This document shows, one piece after another, positions 1-6,974 of a DNA stretch of 9,494 nt; positions within the stretch are counted from its first letter, which is position 1; the number at the start of each line of letters is the position of its first letter. This stretch comes from RGIG5327 sp045612485. Lineage in GTDB: Bacteria > Verrucomicrobiota > Lentisphaeria > Victivallales > UBA1829. A program made the translations under genes and the position numbers. The DNA lies in the NCBI GenBank assembly GCA_045612485.1, contig JAZKZE010000053.1, positions 1 to 9,494 on the forward strand. Direction: 5' to 3'. The notes beneath the pieces are model-generated. The model was not told the DNA's origin. It saw only the letters and a program-made list of their open reading frames with translations, and did not search any database.

Positions 1-100
1 CGCTCACAATTCCTTGTGAGCGTCCGCAAGGCGATTGCCCTGCGGTTCATTCGCACATCCACTGCGCGCTCGGCGGCAACCGCCTCGCCTGGCAACCGAA
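1..100. repeat. GC-rich palindromic repeat cluster (REP/BIME-like), cut by the window edge
   Basis: Three hairpins follow one another. The first is a perfect 9-bp stem, CGCTCACAA (1-9) with TTGTGAGCG (14-22), around a TTCC loop. The second pairs CCGCA (24-28) with TGCGG (41-45) and, after one mismatch, GGC (30-32) with GCC (37-39) around GATT. The third pairs GGCGG (72-76) with CCGCC (80-84) around CAA. GGCAACCG also occurs twice as a direct repeat (75-82 and 91-98). GC content is clearly above the flanking DNA, and the block lies downstream of the stop of the leftward gene, which is typical of interspersed palindromic elements. It may continue to the left of the window. No second copy lies in this window, so its dispersed nature is inferred. 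Alternatives are a structured 3' UTR or a stabilising element for the leftward transcript. Confidence 0.55.
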
Positions 101-173
101 CATTTCTCTTTTTTCCATGATTTTATGGGACAGCTGTGAAATTGTAAGCTAACCAGTATTCCGAAAAAGGTTT

Positions 174-830
174 TCAATAGATCCCTTTCCTGCATTTTTC
201 CAGGATAAGAGAATTTATTTTTTCTTTTGTCCAGACCGCAGAAAGAGAGCCTCCGACGGCACGCATAGTATTTTCATAGACAACGGGCAGAGCTTCCACA
301 GGAAAGACTTTTTCCATAGCAACTGCCTGATCCAGTTCCATTATGATTTTTTCAGCAATAGAGTTATGGTACGCCCGGACAAGGGCCTCCCCTTTTTTCC
401 CGTCACTGGCAGCACTGTGCCACAACTCCATTCCGTGAAGCACAAGGGATCTTGTACGGGGATAACCGGAACACATCAGATTCCAGGGGTCGGGACTTGT
501 ACTGCTTTCCGCTGGACAACGGAAATCCGTCCGGAGCAATACAGCAGGCATATCCAGCATCTTGGCAAAAAGAAACTCTGCCACTGTTCCGGAATCCAGA
601 TCGGGTCCGTCAAAATTTCCCAGAAACACATCGCAGGAAAGCAGAAGATCGTAATCGCCATCGCGTATATCCAGAGAACGTTTTTTATTGACTTCACCGT
701 TCTGCGGCAGCACGGGAAGATATTTTTTCCCGGAAAGAGATTCCACACTTTGTGCCAGAAGAAGATTTCCGGCAAGATCTTTATGGTCGAAAAGATCCCC
801 GGCATAGTAGATCCGTAAACTTTTTTCCAT
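174..830 (-). CDS. Nucleoside 2-deoxyribosyltransferase family protein
   Basis: The 218-residue cytoplasmic protein resembles the nucleoside 2-deoxyribosyltransferase family (PF05014). These enzymes move deoxyribose between bases, or hydrolyse nucleosides, through a covalent Glu intermediate. The N-terminus has the family's strand-plus-loop IYYAGDLF (residues 7-14). Residues 67-85 hold an acidic loop ending in DSGTVAE, where Asp79 and Glu85 have the D-x5-E spacing of the family's active-site Asp and nucleophilic Glu. The next segment (MPAVLLRTD, 94-102) matches the post-catalytic strand. The C-terminal ~100 residues extend beyond the usual ~150-residue core and I do not recognise them. I chose the ATG at 830 because AGGGGG (837-842) lies 6 nt upstream. 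An in-frame ATG at 896 falls upstream of the predicted -10 box and would not be transcribed. The gene diverges from the propeller gene. Substrate is unknown; nucleoside salvage or modified-nucleotide clean-up is inferred. Confidence 0.78.
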   Translation of the reverse strand: MEKSLRIYYAGDLFDHKDLAGNLLLAQSVESLSGKKYLPVLPQNGEVNKKRSLDIRDGDYDLLLSCDVFLGNFDGPDLDSGTVAEFLFAKMLDMPAVLLRTDFRCPAESSTSPDPWNLMCSGYPRTRSLVLHGMELWHSAASDGKKGEALVRAYHNSIAEKIIMELDQAVAMEKVFPVEALPVVYENTMRAVGGSLSAVWTKEKINSLILEKCRKGIY

Positions 831-873
831 TTTCATCCCCCTGCATAGTTCATAGTTTTTAAAAACGGGGAAT

Positions 874-901
874 AATATACACTTTTGTAAATACATGTCA
901 A
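874..901 (-). promoter_or_regulatory. Sigma70-type promoter for the deoxyribosyltransferase gene
   Basis: On the minus strand a consensus -35 box, TTGACA (896-901), is followed after 16 bp by TATATT (874-879, 5 of 6 matches to the -10 consensus). Transcription would start near 867, leaving a leader of about 37 nt before the chosen ATG at 830. This placement argues against the longer reading frame that begins at 896. Confidence 0.72.
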
Positions 902-904
902 GTT

Positions 905-978
905 TTTCTGAGAATATTTTCTTTACGGAAACCTTGACTTTAATCTTTTCCGGTCTATATTACATCTATTCTCAGAAA
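905..978. promoter_or_regulatory. Paired 12-bp inverted-repeat operator candidates in a divergent promoter region
   Basis: TTTCTGAGAATA (905-916) and TATTCTCAGAAA (967-978) are perfect reverse complements. Each contains an odd-length palindrome, TTCT-N-AGAA, so each could be a full regulator site. The left copy abuts the leftward -35 box (896-901). The right copy begins about 6 bp after the rightward -10 box, over the expected start of transcription. Centres are 62 bp apart, close to six helical turns, which would put bound proteins on the same face of the DNA. This suggests a repressor, possibly acting by looping, that controls both divergent genes. No regulator gene is visible nearby. The repeat is seen directly; the operator role is inferred. 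Confidence 0.55.
934..961 (+). promoter_or_regulatory. Sigma70-type promoter for the beta-propeller gene
   Basis: TTGACT (934-939) and TATATT (956-961) are separated by 16 bp, the same architecture as the oppositely oriented promoter in this interval. The start of transcription is expected near 968, inside the right-hand inverted-repeat copy. An AGGAG ribosome-binding site (994-998) lies 6 nt before the ATG at 1005. Confidence 0.72.
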
Positions 979-1004
979 GCCTGCGCAGATAACAGGAGAA
1001 AAAA

Positions 1005-2180
1005 ATGATTGAAAAGCATCATCTTGAAGCAAAAAGAATCACGGAAGGCCCCAACCACCATTTTTTCGGTTATTTTGATAAATTTCCCTGGGATAAGTCC
1101 GGCAGATATATTCTGGCACAGGAAACCACTTTTACCGCAAGACAACCCCGTGCCGGGGAAAAAGCCCTTCTGGGAATGATCGATCTAAGGGATAATAACA
1201 CTTTTATCCCTCTTGCGGAAACATCTGCGTGGTGCTGGCAGCAGGGATGTATGTTTCAATTTCTCAACGATTCGGAAACAAAGGTCATTTACAATGACCG
1301 GGAGGGCGATCATTTTGTTTCCCGCATTCTGGATATAAAAACGAAAGAACAGCAAACACTCTGCCGTCCGGTCTATTGTCTGAGTCCTGATGGGAAATGG
1401 GCATTAAGTCTCAATTTTTCCCGGCTGGACAGGGAAAGACCCGGTTACGGTTATCCCGGGGCGTTTGATCCCACTGAAAAGATCCACTGTCCGGAAGCTG
1501 ACGGAATATTCCTTGTGGATCTGAAAAACAATACAGCGAAACTCATTATCAGCGTAGCGGAGATCACGGAAAAATATTACAGAAGCGATATGGAAAATAC
1601 TCCCGGATGGTTCAATCATCTTCTTTTCAGTCCGGACAGCAGAAGATTCGCCTTTTTCCACCGCTGGCGGCTCTGGAACAAAGACGGGACGCCGGCACGG
1701 CATCTCACCCACATGTTTACAGCAGATCTTGACGGGAAAAATATCTGGCCGTTAAATCTGGAAGATATGAGCAGTCACTATACCTGGACCGGCAACAATA
1801 CCATCATCAACTTTTCAAACCGTTACAAACATGGCTGGCAATACTATCATTATACCGATCAAACAAACAAAACCTCCATTGTGGCAAAAGATATTTTCCC
1901 CGGAGACGGTCACTGTTCCTACTCCTCCGACGGAAAATGGCTCCTTACCGATTCCTATCCGGAAACGGATGACTACCGCAGACTTTTCCTTTATGATCTT
2001 ACAAAAGAAAAAGCCTGTGAGATAGGAAAATTCTATGCCGATCCCACCTATCCCATCCCCACAAGATGCGATTTGCATCCCAACTGGTCAAGAGATGATT
2101 CTTTTGTATGTATCGACTCTATCCATGAAGGCTCAAGGCAGATGTATCTCATTGATGTAAGAGAATTCACAAAAGCATAA
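1005..2180 (+). CDS. Cytoplasmic beta-propeller protein, oligogalacturonate-lyase-like / PD40-repeat family
   Basis: This 391-residue protein is built from short beta-rich units with recurring turn motifs: SPDG (127-130), SPDS (209-212), SSDG (307-310) and SRDD (362-365). These are the hallmark of TolB/PD40-type and oligogalacturonate-lyase-like (PL22 fold) propellers. Family-like signatures include GPNHHFFGYFDKFPWD (15-30), CWQQGCMFQFL (77-87) and FNHLLFSPDSRRFAFFHRW (203-221). Candidate metal or substrate histidines are His18/His19, His204, His219, His303 and His358. PL22 lyases use a His-rich Mn2+ site, but I cannot show that the same residues are conserved here. There is no signal peptide or membrane segment, so it should act in the cytoplasm, as expected for an enzyme acting on small imported oligosaccharides. 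It is monocistronic, has its own promoter and ends in a shared terminator. Lyase activity is a family-based possibility only; a binding role is equally open. Confidence 0.75.
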   Translation: MIEKHHLEAKRITEGPNHHFFGYFDKFPWDKSGRYILAQETTFTARQPRAGEKALLGMIDLRDNNTFIPLAETSAWCWQQGCMFQFLNDSETKVIYNDREGDHFVSRILDIKTKEQQTLCRPVYCLSPDGKWALSLNFSRLDRERPGYGYPGAFDPTEKIHCPEADGIFLVDLKNNTAKLIISVAEITEKYYRSDMENTPGWFNHLLFSPDSRRFAFFHRWRLWNKDGTPARHLTHMFTADLDGKNIWPLNLEDMSSHYTWTGNNTIINFSNRYKHGWQYYHYTDQTNKTSIVAKDIFPGDGHCSYSSDGKWLLTDSYPETDDYRRLFLYDLTKEKACEIGKFYADPTYPIPTRCDLHPNWSRDDSFVCIDSIHEGSRQMYLIDVREFTKA

Positions 2181-2196
2181 TCTGTAAAATCATAAA

Positions 2197-2233
2197 AACG
2201 GGCAGCAAGTATAAAAAAATACTGCTGCCCGTT
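2197..2233. terminator. Bidirectional rho-independent terminator between converging genes
   Basis: AACGGGCAGC (2197-2206) pairs perfectly with GCTGCCCGTT (2224-2233). After a bulged A, AGTAT (2208-2212) pairs with ATACT (2219-2223) around an A6 loop, giving a 15-bp stem. On the minus strand the stem is followed by TTTTTATGATTTT, a good U tract for the five-gene operon ending at 2254. On the plus strand the tract is poor, so termination of the propeller transcript is probably weaker or relies on the stem. The element lies 16 nt past the propeller stop and 20 nt past the aminotransferase stop. Confidence 0.85.
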
Positions 2234-2253
2234 CTGGTTATATCATGCTGTTC

Positions 2254-3429
2254 TTATTTCTTATACGGCATAAGCTCCCGTATTTTTTCAAGGCGGGAAA
2301 GAGCTGCCTGTAAAGTGGATTCTTTTTTGGCAAAGTGGAACCGGATAAGATGCCGTACATCCTCTTTAAAAAAGCTGGAACCGGGGACAGCTCCCACGCC
2401 CACTTTTTCCGCAAGGATCTCACAGAATTCCAGATCGCTATCATAACCGAACTCTGAAATATCGGCAAGAACATAATACGCCCCCTGCGGGGTGGTATGT
2501 TTGATTCCTGCATGATCCAGTCCGTCCAGGAAAAATTTCCGTAAAGAAGTATATTTTTCCTGCAAAGCACTGTAATACCCGTCATCAAAATTCAAAGCAG
2601 TAACAGCCGCCTCCTGCAAGGGGGAAGCCGCCCCCACTGTCAGAAAATCATGGACCTTGCGGATGGTTTCCGTAATAACCGGGGGAGCGATAACATATCC
2701 CAGACGCCAGCCGGTAATGGAATAGGTTTTGGAGAGAGAGGAACAGATAATGGTTCTCTCCCTCATCCCGGGAAGAGTGGCAAAACAAATATGCTTATGA
2801 GGTGCATAAATAATATGTTCATAGACCTCATCAGTGATTACATACGCATCATATTTTTCCACAAGACGGGCAATAAGGGAAAGTTCCTCATAAGTAAAGA
2901 CTTTTCCGCAGGGATTGGAGGGATTGCAAAGAATAAGGACTTTCGCCCCTTTTCTGAAAGATTCTTCCAAATCCTTTTCATCAAAGAGAAATTCCGGTGG
3001 CCGCAAAGGAACATAAATGGGTTCCGCGCCGGAAAGAATGGCATCCGCCCCGTAATTCTCATAGAAGGGGGAAAATACGGCTACTTTCTCTCCGGGATCG
3101 ACTATACTCATCATACTTGCCATCATTGCTTCCGTACTGCCGCAGGTAACAACGATCTCTCTTTCCGGATCCACTCTCATTCCGGTAAAATGTTCCTGTT
3201 TTGCAGCAAGAGCTTCCCGGAAATTCTTTGCTCCCCAGGTAATGGAATACTGATGAGGACCATGGGCGGAAACATGGGCAAGAGCTTCTGTAAGTTCCGC
3301 AGGCGGTTCAAAGTCAGGGAATCCCTGGGAGAGATTGACAGCATTGCAGGCATTGGATACTCTTGTCATCCTGCGGATAACGGAATCCGTAAATGTTTTT
3401 GTTCTTTCAGAAAGATTCTGCATAGTCAT
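2254..3429 (-). CDS. Class I PLP-dependent aminotransferase (fold type I, I-gamma-like)
   Basis: The 391-residue enzyme has the normal length of aspartate/aromatic/methionine-type aminotransferases. Visible motifs are NLSQGFPDFEPP (32-43), the cofactor-binding CGSTEAMM (96-103), NPSNPCGK (169-176, substrate/PLP Asn172), ITDEVYEHI (198-206, Asp200 to the pyridine nitrogen, Tyr203), SSLSKTYSITGWRLGY (230-245, Schiff-base Lys234) and a C-terminal LIRFHFA (361-367, Arg363 for the substrate carboxylate). All key catalytic residues are present, so it should be active, transferring amino groups between an amino acid and a 2-oxo acid. Substrate specificity cannot be read; kynurenine/methionine-type aminotransferases are the nearest style. 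It is the last gene of the operon, 8 bp after the isomerase-like gene, and ends just before the terminator. The ribosome-binding site is weak (purine-rich AGAAAGA abutting the ATG). An ATG two codons downstream (3423) is an alternative start. Confidence 0.9.
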   Translation of the reverse strand: MTMQNLSERTKTFTDSVIRRMTRVSNACNAVNLSQGFPDFEPPAELTEALAHVSAHGPHQYSITWGAKNFREALAAKQEHFTGMRVDPEREIVVTCGSTEAMMASMMSIVDPGEKVAVFSPFYENYGADAILSGAEPIYVPLRPPEFLFDEKDLEESFRKGAKVLILCNPSNPCGKVFTYEELSLIARLVEKYDAYVITDEVYEHIIYAPHKHICFATLPGMRERTIICSSLSKTYSITGWRLGYVIAPPVITETIRKVHDFLTVGAASPLQEAAVTALNFDDGYYSALQEKYTSLRKFFLDGLDHAGIKHTTPQGAYYVLADISEFGYDSDLEFCEILAEKVGVGAVPGSSFFKEDVRHLIRFHFAKKESTLQAALSRLEKIRELMPYKK

Positions 3430-3437
3430 TCTTTCTT

Positions 3438-4793
3438 TTAAATCTCAACAAAATCCCATCCCATAAGGAAGGCAAAAGAGGCAAAAAGTGTTATATCGCC
3501 ATTGTAGGAAAGGACGCAATGATGAGTTCCGCCTTTTTTACTGTATTCCTCCAGAAATTCCCCGATATTCCGGTCATTTCCGGGAGTGAACCATCCCCGC
3601 ATATCCTTCAACTCTTTGTCATTCTGGGCGGTGAGAACTCCCTTACAGGCAATGAGAGTATATTTCCCCTCCCCTGCGGGAGCAAGATTTACCAGAACAG
3701 CTTTTCCGGATTTCAGACATCCGGTAGCGGCAGTCATCTCATCTGCATCCGTAAATTTCCAACCTCTTTTGGAAAGGAAGGGTTTCTGATCCATAAGAGC
3801 AATATTCATTTCCCCCATGTGACTTAAAAAGATCCGGTTGCCTTTCCAGTCCGGGCAGAACATTTCTGTAAATGTGGTCTCTTTATTGACTTTCAGAAAT
3901 GTTCCGCAGAGAAGAGCTGTAAGCACATCCCCCTCCCCTGCATATCCGGTTCCTCTTGCCATGGCTTTGGAACATTCACTGAACGGCACAACGGAAAAAC
4001 CCATATTGCGGTCACATTTCAGAAAATTGATACTGAAAGCGTCAAGTGCATTTTTTTCCACCCATTTCCGCAGTTTCAAGCCGTTTTTTACAGTATTATA
4101 CTGCACTTCTTCCGGCACATCTTCTGCAATTAGGAAATGTTCTTTTTCCCAGTTGATCTCCTCCCGGATCTCATCTTCCGAAGGCATATATTTTTCATCA
4201 TCCTTATAAGGAATTTCCTGCATACCGAATTCCCCTTCCGGAATACGGAAATCCCCCATTCCGGCAAAGACACCGCCAATACTTCCCACTTTTCCATGGG
4301 AAAATCTGTACGCCATGGAGGCTGCGGTAATGGCTTTTTCCACTTTTGCCATATAGAGAGGATCTTCATAATGTCCGGCACAGATCAGAAATCTTTTCTT
4401 GCGCTGCAACAGCAAATTGCACATATCCTGCACCCCGTGGATCCCGTGATTGAGCATGAGTTTGCCGCCGAAAGAAAATTCAAATTCCTGATCCGGAGTG
4501 GTATCAAAGACAACGAGAGGAAGTTGCGTGGAAGCAAGCGCATCAATACTTTCCAGAGAGGGAGAATAGGCTGTATGCAAAGTAACGATGACCTCACATT
4601 TTTCATCTTCAAACTTTTTCACCGCCGCCTTGAACTCCTCCGCCACACGGCAGAGAGGAACCGTAATGACTTCAAAAGAAAGTTTTTCCAATGCCTTTAC
4701 AGCATCATCGGCAAATTTCTGTGCCTTCTCATGGTTGGCAGGGGAAAAATCATCATACAATTTTACATAAAGGGGAAGAAGAGCTATTTTCAT
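3438..4793 (-). CDS. L-fucose/L-arabinose isomerase-like protein
   Basis: This 451-residue protein has the layout of the AraA/FucI fold. A Rossmann-like N-terminal half (residues 1-130, KIALLPLYV at the start, then a TLHTAYSP segment at 71-78) is followed by a metal-binding C-terminal half. Candidate metal ligands are Glu287 (GYAGEGDV), Glu310 (TFTEMF), His325 (FLSHMGE) and His424 or His425 (GGTHHC). Their spacing (23, 15, 99) is close to that of the four ligands in L-arabinose isomerase, so the Mn2+ site looks intact and aldose-ketose isomerisation is plausible. It is shorter than AraA (~500 residues) and FucI (~590), and belongs to the broad isomerase-like group of unassigned substrate. Its ATG overlaps the TGA of the upstream amidohydrolase by 4 bp (ATGA), with AAAGGA 7 nt before the start, which implies translational coupling. 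Confidence 0.85.
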   Translation of the reverse strand: MKIALLPLYVKLYDDFSPANHEKAQKFADDAVKALEKLSFEVITVPLCRVAEEFKAAVKKFEDEKCEVIVTLHTAYSPSLESIDALASTQLPLVVFDTTPDQEFEFSFGGKLMLNHGIHGVQDMCNLLLQRKKRFLICAGHYEDPLYMAKVEKAITAASMAYRFSHGKVGSIGGVFAGMGDFRIPEGEFGMQEIPYKDDEKYMPSEDEIREEINWEKEHFLIAEDVPEEVQYNTVKNGLKLRKWVEKNALDAFSINFLKCDRNMGFSVVPFSECSKAMARGTGYAGEGDVLTALLCGTFLKVNKETTFTEMFCPDWKGNRIFLSHMGEMNIALMDQKPFLSKRGWKFTDADEMTAATGCLKSGKAVLVNLAPAGEGKYTLIACKGVLTAQNDKELKDMRGWFTPGNDRNIGEFLEEYSKKGGTHHCVLSYNGDITLFASFAFLMGWDFVEI

Positions 4794-5797
4794 TTTTTCA
4801 TCCTTTCCACGGTTTGCGAGTAGAGAGAATAAGCATTATTGAAGAAGAAATCCTCCAGAACTTTTCCGGGAAGATCCAGAGAAAGAATACTTCTTATCTG
4901 TTCATACAGGAAAGGTACATAAGTAATTTTTCCTGTATTGTCATGTAAAGATGTACCAAGATTAAAGTTTTCCGGGGACATATACACATACTGATGATTG
5001 ATCTCCACAGATTTTCCATGCAGAAAAGATATGGGTGCATCCGTCCCGAACAGGATCCGTTCTGCGGGAAAATGATCGAAAGTATATTGCAATACCCCTT
5101 CATGGTTGATCATTGCCGTATCCCAGTATGCGTTGGGATACCGGACAAATTCATCCACATATTTTACCGCACATCTTTTGTAATAAGCTCTGCCGATATG
5201 GGCAAAAATAAATTTTATATCCGGATAAGTCTCACACAAATACTTCATCTGGCTTCTGTTGAGTGGATCTTCCAGACGCATTTTCCGGGGAATATGGATG
5301 GTGGCGATCAATTTATTTTTATTGAGATATTCCAACTGCTCTTTCGTGAAAAAGTCCAGAAGTTCCACCTCGGCATTTTCCCTTTTCAAAGCCATATTTG
5401 CATAAGGTTTCACTCCGGCAAGATGATATTTTTCAATATCACAGGCAATCTCCTCCACAGAGTCATAAGCACTCAAAAGCCGCAAACCGAATACCTTTTT
5501 ATTATCCACACCGAAGGAAGAGGCATGGGAACGGTTTACTTTCATGGAAGGCCCGCCGAATCCGGTAAGAAACATCTCCACACCGGGCAGCATCTCTTTG
5601 TAAATGGAGAAAAACTGCTCCACAGTAAACTGCCATTGGGTCTTTTCAAGGTAGGAGATCTTATCTGTTCCCCATTCAGGAGAGTAACTATCCTTCATTA
5701 TGATATGCACATGGGAATCAAAGATCTTTGAGGGAAGTCTTCCTGCGAATTCCTCCTGAAAGACTTTTCTATCCTGTTCTGTCACCATTTCAAACAT
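4790..5797 (-). CDS. Amidohydrolase family 2 metal-dependent hydrolase (TIM barrel)
   Basis: The 335-residue protein has the metal-binding pattern of PF04909 amidohydrolases: HVH in FDSHVHI (His29, His31), IATIHIP (His168), FIFAHIGRAY (His200) and LFGTDAPI (Asp253), with the C-terminal FFFNNAYSLY (317-326) typical of the end of the barrel. These residues bind one divalent metal and activate water to hydrolyse amides or lactones, or, in relatives, to decarboxylate. No signal peptide is seen, so it is cytoplasmic. It starts inside the 3' end of the kinase gene with an 8-bp overlap. AAGGAG lies 9 nt before the ATG at 5797; an ATG at 5788 with AGGA also 9 nt upstream is an alternative start. Next to an isomerase, a kinase and two aminotransferases it may open a sugar lactone or cleave an amide-linked intermediate, but the substrate cannot be deduced. 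Confidence 0.88.
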   Translation of the reverse strand: MFEMVTEQDRKVFQEEFAGRLPSKIFDSHVHIIMKDSYSPEWGTDKISYLEKTQWQFTVEQFFSIYKEMLPGVEMFLTGFGGPSMKVNRSHASSFGVDNKKVFGLRLLSAYDSVEEIACDIEKYHLAGVKPYANMALKRENAEVELLDFFTKEQLEYLNKNKLIATIHIPRKMRLEDPLNRSQMKYLCETYPDIKFIFAHIGRAYYKRCAVKYVDEFVRYPNAYWDTAMINHEGVLQYTFDHFPAERILFGTDAPISFLHGKSVEINHQYVYMSPENFNLGTSLHDNTGKITYVPFLYEQIRSILSLDLPGKVLEDFFFNNAYSLYSQTVERMKK

Positions 5798-6974
5798 TCC
5801 TGTCAGCTCCTTTCATTGCCATTTTTGCAGCACCGACGGCACCGGTATATTTATCAAAGGGAGATGTTTCGATCTCCGCCTCCCAGACTTCCGCTATATA
5901 TTTTCTCCATGCAGGGGATTCGGAAGGTCCTCCGCAAAGAACAATACGGGAAAATTTTCTTTCCGGAAATGCCCTTTCCCGGAAAGTCCGGCAGGTTTCC
6001 AGCATCTTTTCTCTTGCATTTCCTCCGGCAAGTGCTTCATCATTGAACTTTTGATAACGGTCTTTTTCTTTTCCGTAATGCGTTACGATCCACTCTTCCA
6101 GTTCCAATCCCACTTTGCTCCAGGAACGGATCAGCCCCCAGGAGCCGCCTTCATGAACCATAAAAGGGTCGGAAAGATAGCCTGTTTTCACCGTTCGCGC
6201 CTTCACCGGGGCAAAACCGACCCAGCTTGTACCGCAGGAAATAAGCATCTCCCCTTCCTTTGTGATATTGCACGCTCTTGCCGCAGAAGGATGATCGAAT
6301 GATCCGGCAACAACTTTGGTATTTTCCGTAAGATTGCCGCCAAGGATCTCTTTTCTCAAATTCCCGATGACCGTACATGACGGCACAAGAGAGGATAATT
6401 GGCATTCTTTCAGAGAGAGATCATCAAGAAAAGGTTTGTAATAGGAAAAGGTTCTCTGATCCTGTAAATAAAAGGGGGTGGCGGAAGAGTGATCCAATGC
6501 CCAGTTTCCGCAAAGGTGATACTGGAGGAAATCGTTATTCATACAGATGCGGCTTTCCCCTTTGAAAATATCCGGAAACTCTTTCTGCAACTCTTTGATG
6601 TGAGTATAGGGAAACCCCTTCACCCAGGGCCAGCCAACGATATCATGAAGATCGTCAACGGGACTTGCCTCAATTTTTCTCCCGTCCAGCCAGCTTACGA
6701 TATTACAAAGAGGGTGTCCTTTTTCATCGGCAACAAGCGTATTGCCGGAAGCGGCACACATGGAAATTGCCTCAACAGGGCCATCAGCACAGGCGGCAAG
6801 GGAACGGATCTGCTGTAAACTTTTTTCCAGCCAGGAATTGCTTTCCATGGTCACTTTTTCCCCGTCACGGAGAAAATTGATTTCCATAGAGGAGCTTTTT
6901 ACTATTTTTTCCCCGTCCCATAAAACCGCCTTTGTTGCACCTGTCCCCAAATCCAATCCGATAAAGTAAGCCAT
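5790..6974 (-). CDS. FGGY-family carbohydrate kinase, unusually short
   Basis: This 394-residue kinase would phosphorylate a sugar, polyol or cyclitol with ATP. The N-terminal FGGY domain opens with GLDLGTGATKAVLWDG (6-21; Asp8 and the phosphate-1 loop). The substrate-side catalytic Asp is probably Asp227 in AGSFDHPSAA (223-232, replacing the more usual GGxD). The phosphate-2 loop is SCGTSW (246-251), the adenosine loop is CGGPSESPAW (347-356), and GAVGAAKMA (378-386) closes the C-terminal domain. Xylulose, glycerol and fuculose kinases usually have about 480-510 residues, so about 100 are missing, mainly between the conserved blocks; all nucleotide motifs are present, so it is a compact kinase and not a fragment. 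Its start codon shares one base with the upstream stop (TAATG), with AAGGTG 5 nt before it. Substrate is unknown and is probably the product of the isomerase or aminotransferase in this operon. Confidence 0.88.
   Translation of the reverse strand: MAYFIGLDLGTGATKAVLWDGEKIVKSSSMEINFLRDGEKVTMESNSWLEKSLQQIRSLAACADGPVEAISMCAASGNTLVADEKGHPLCNIVSWLDGRKIEASPVDDLHDIVGWPWVKGFPYTHIKELQKEFPDIFKGESRICMNNDFLQYHLCGNWALDHSSATPFYLQDQRTFSYYKPFLDDLSLKECQLSSLVPSCTVIGNLRKEILGGNLTENTKVVAGSFDHPSAARACNITKEGEMLISCGTSWVGFAPVKARTVKTGYLSDPFMVHEGGSWGLIRSWSKVGLELEEWIVTHYGKEKDRYQKFNDEALAGGNAREKMLETCRTFRERAFPERKFSRIVLCGGPSESPAWRKYIAEVWEAEIETSPFDKYTGAVGAAKMAMKGADRNV

Noticed and set aside
4..195. A 63-residue minus-strand reading frame overlapping the end of the deoxyribosyltransferase gene
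   Set aside because: It is translated mostly from the palindromic repeat, overlaps a better-supported gene, and shows no ribosome-binding site or domain.
174..896. A longer start (ATG at 896) for the deoxyribosyltransferase gene
   Set aside because: The ATG lies upstream of the predicted -10 box (874-879) and has no Shine-Dalgarno site, while AGGGGG sits 6 nt before the ATG at 830.
2650..3441. Long plus-strand open frames opposite the operon (also 4137-4823 and 4994-5731)
   Set aside because: They are antisense shadows of genes with intact catalytic motifs. Their translations show no domain, are rich in His, Phe, Ile and Cys, and have no ribosome-binding sites.
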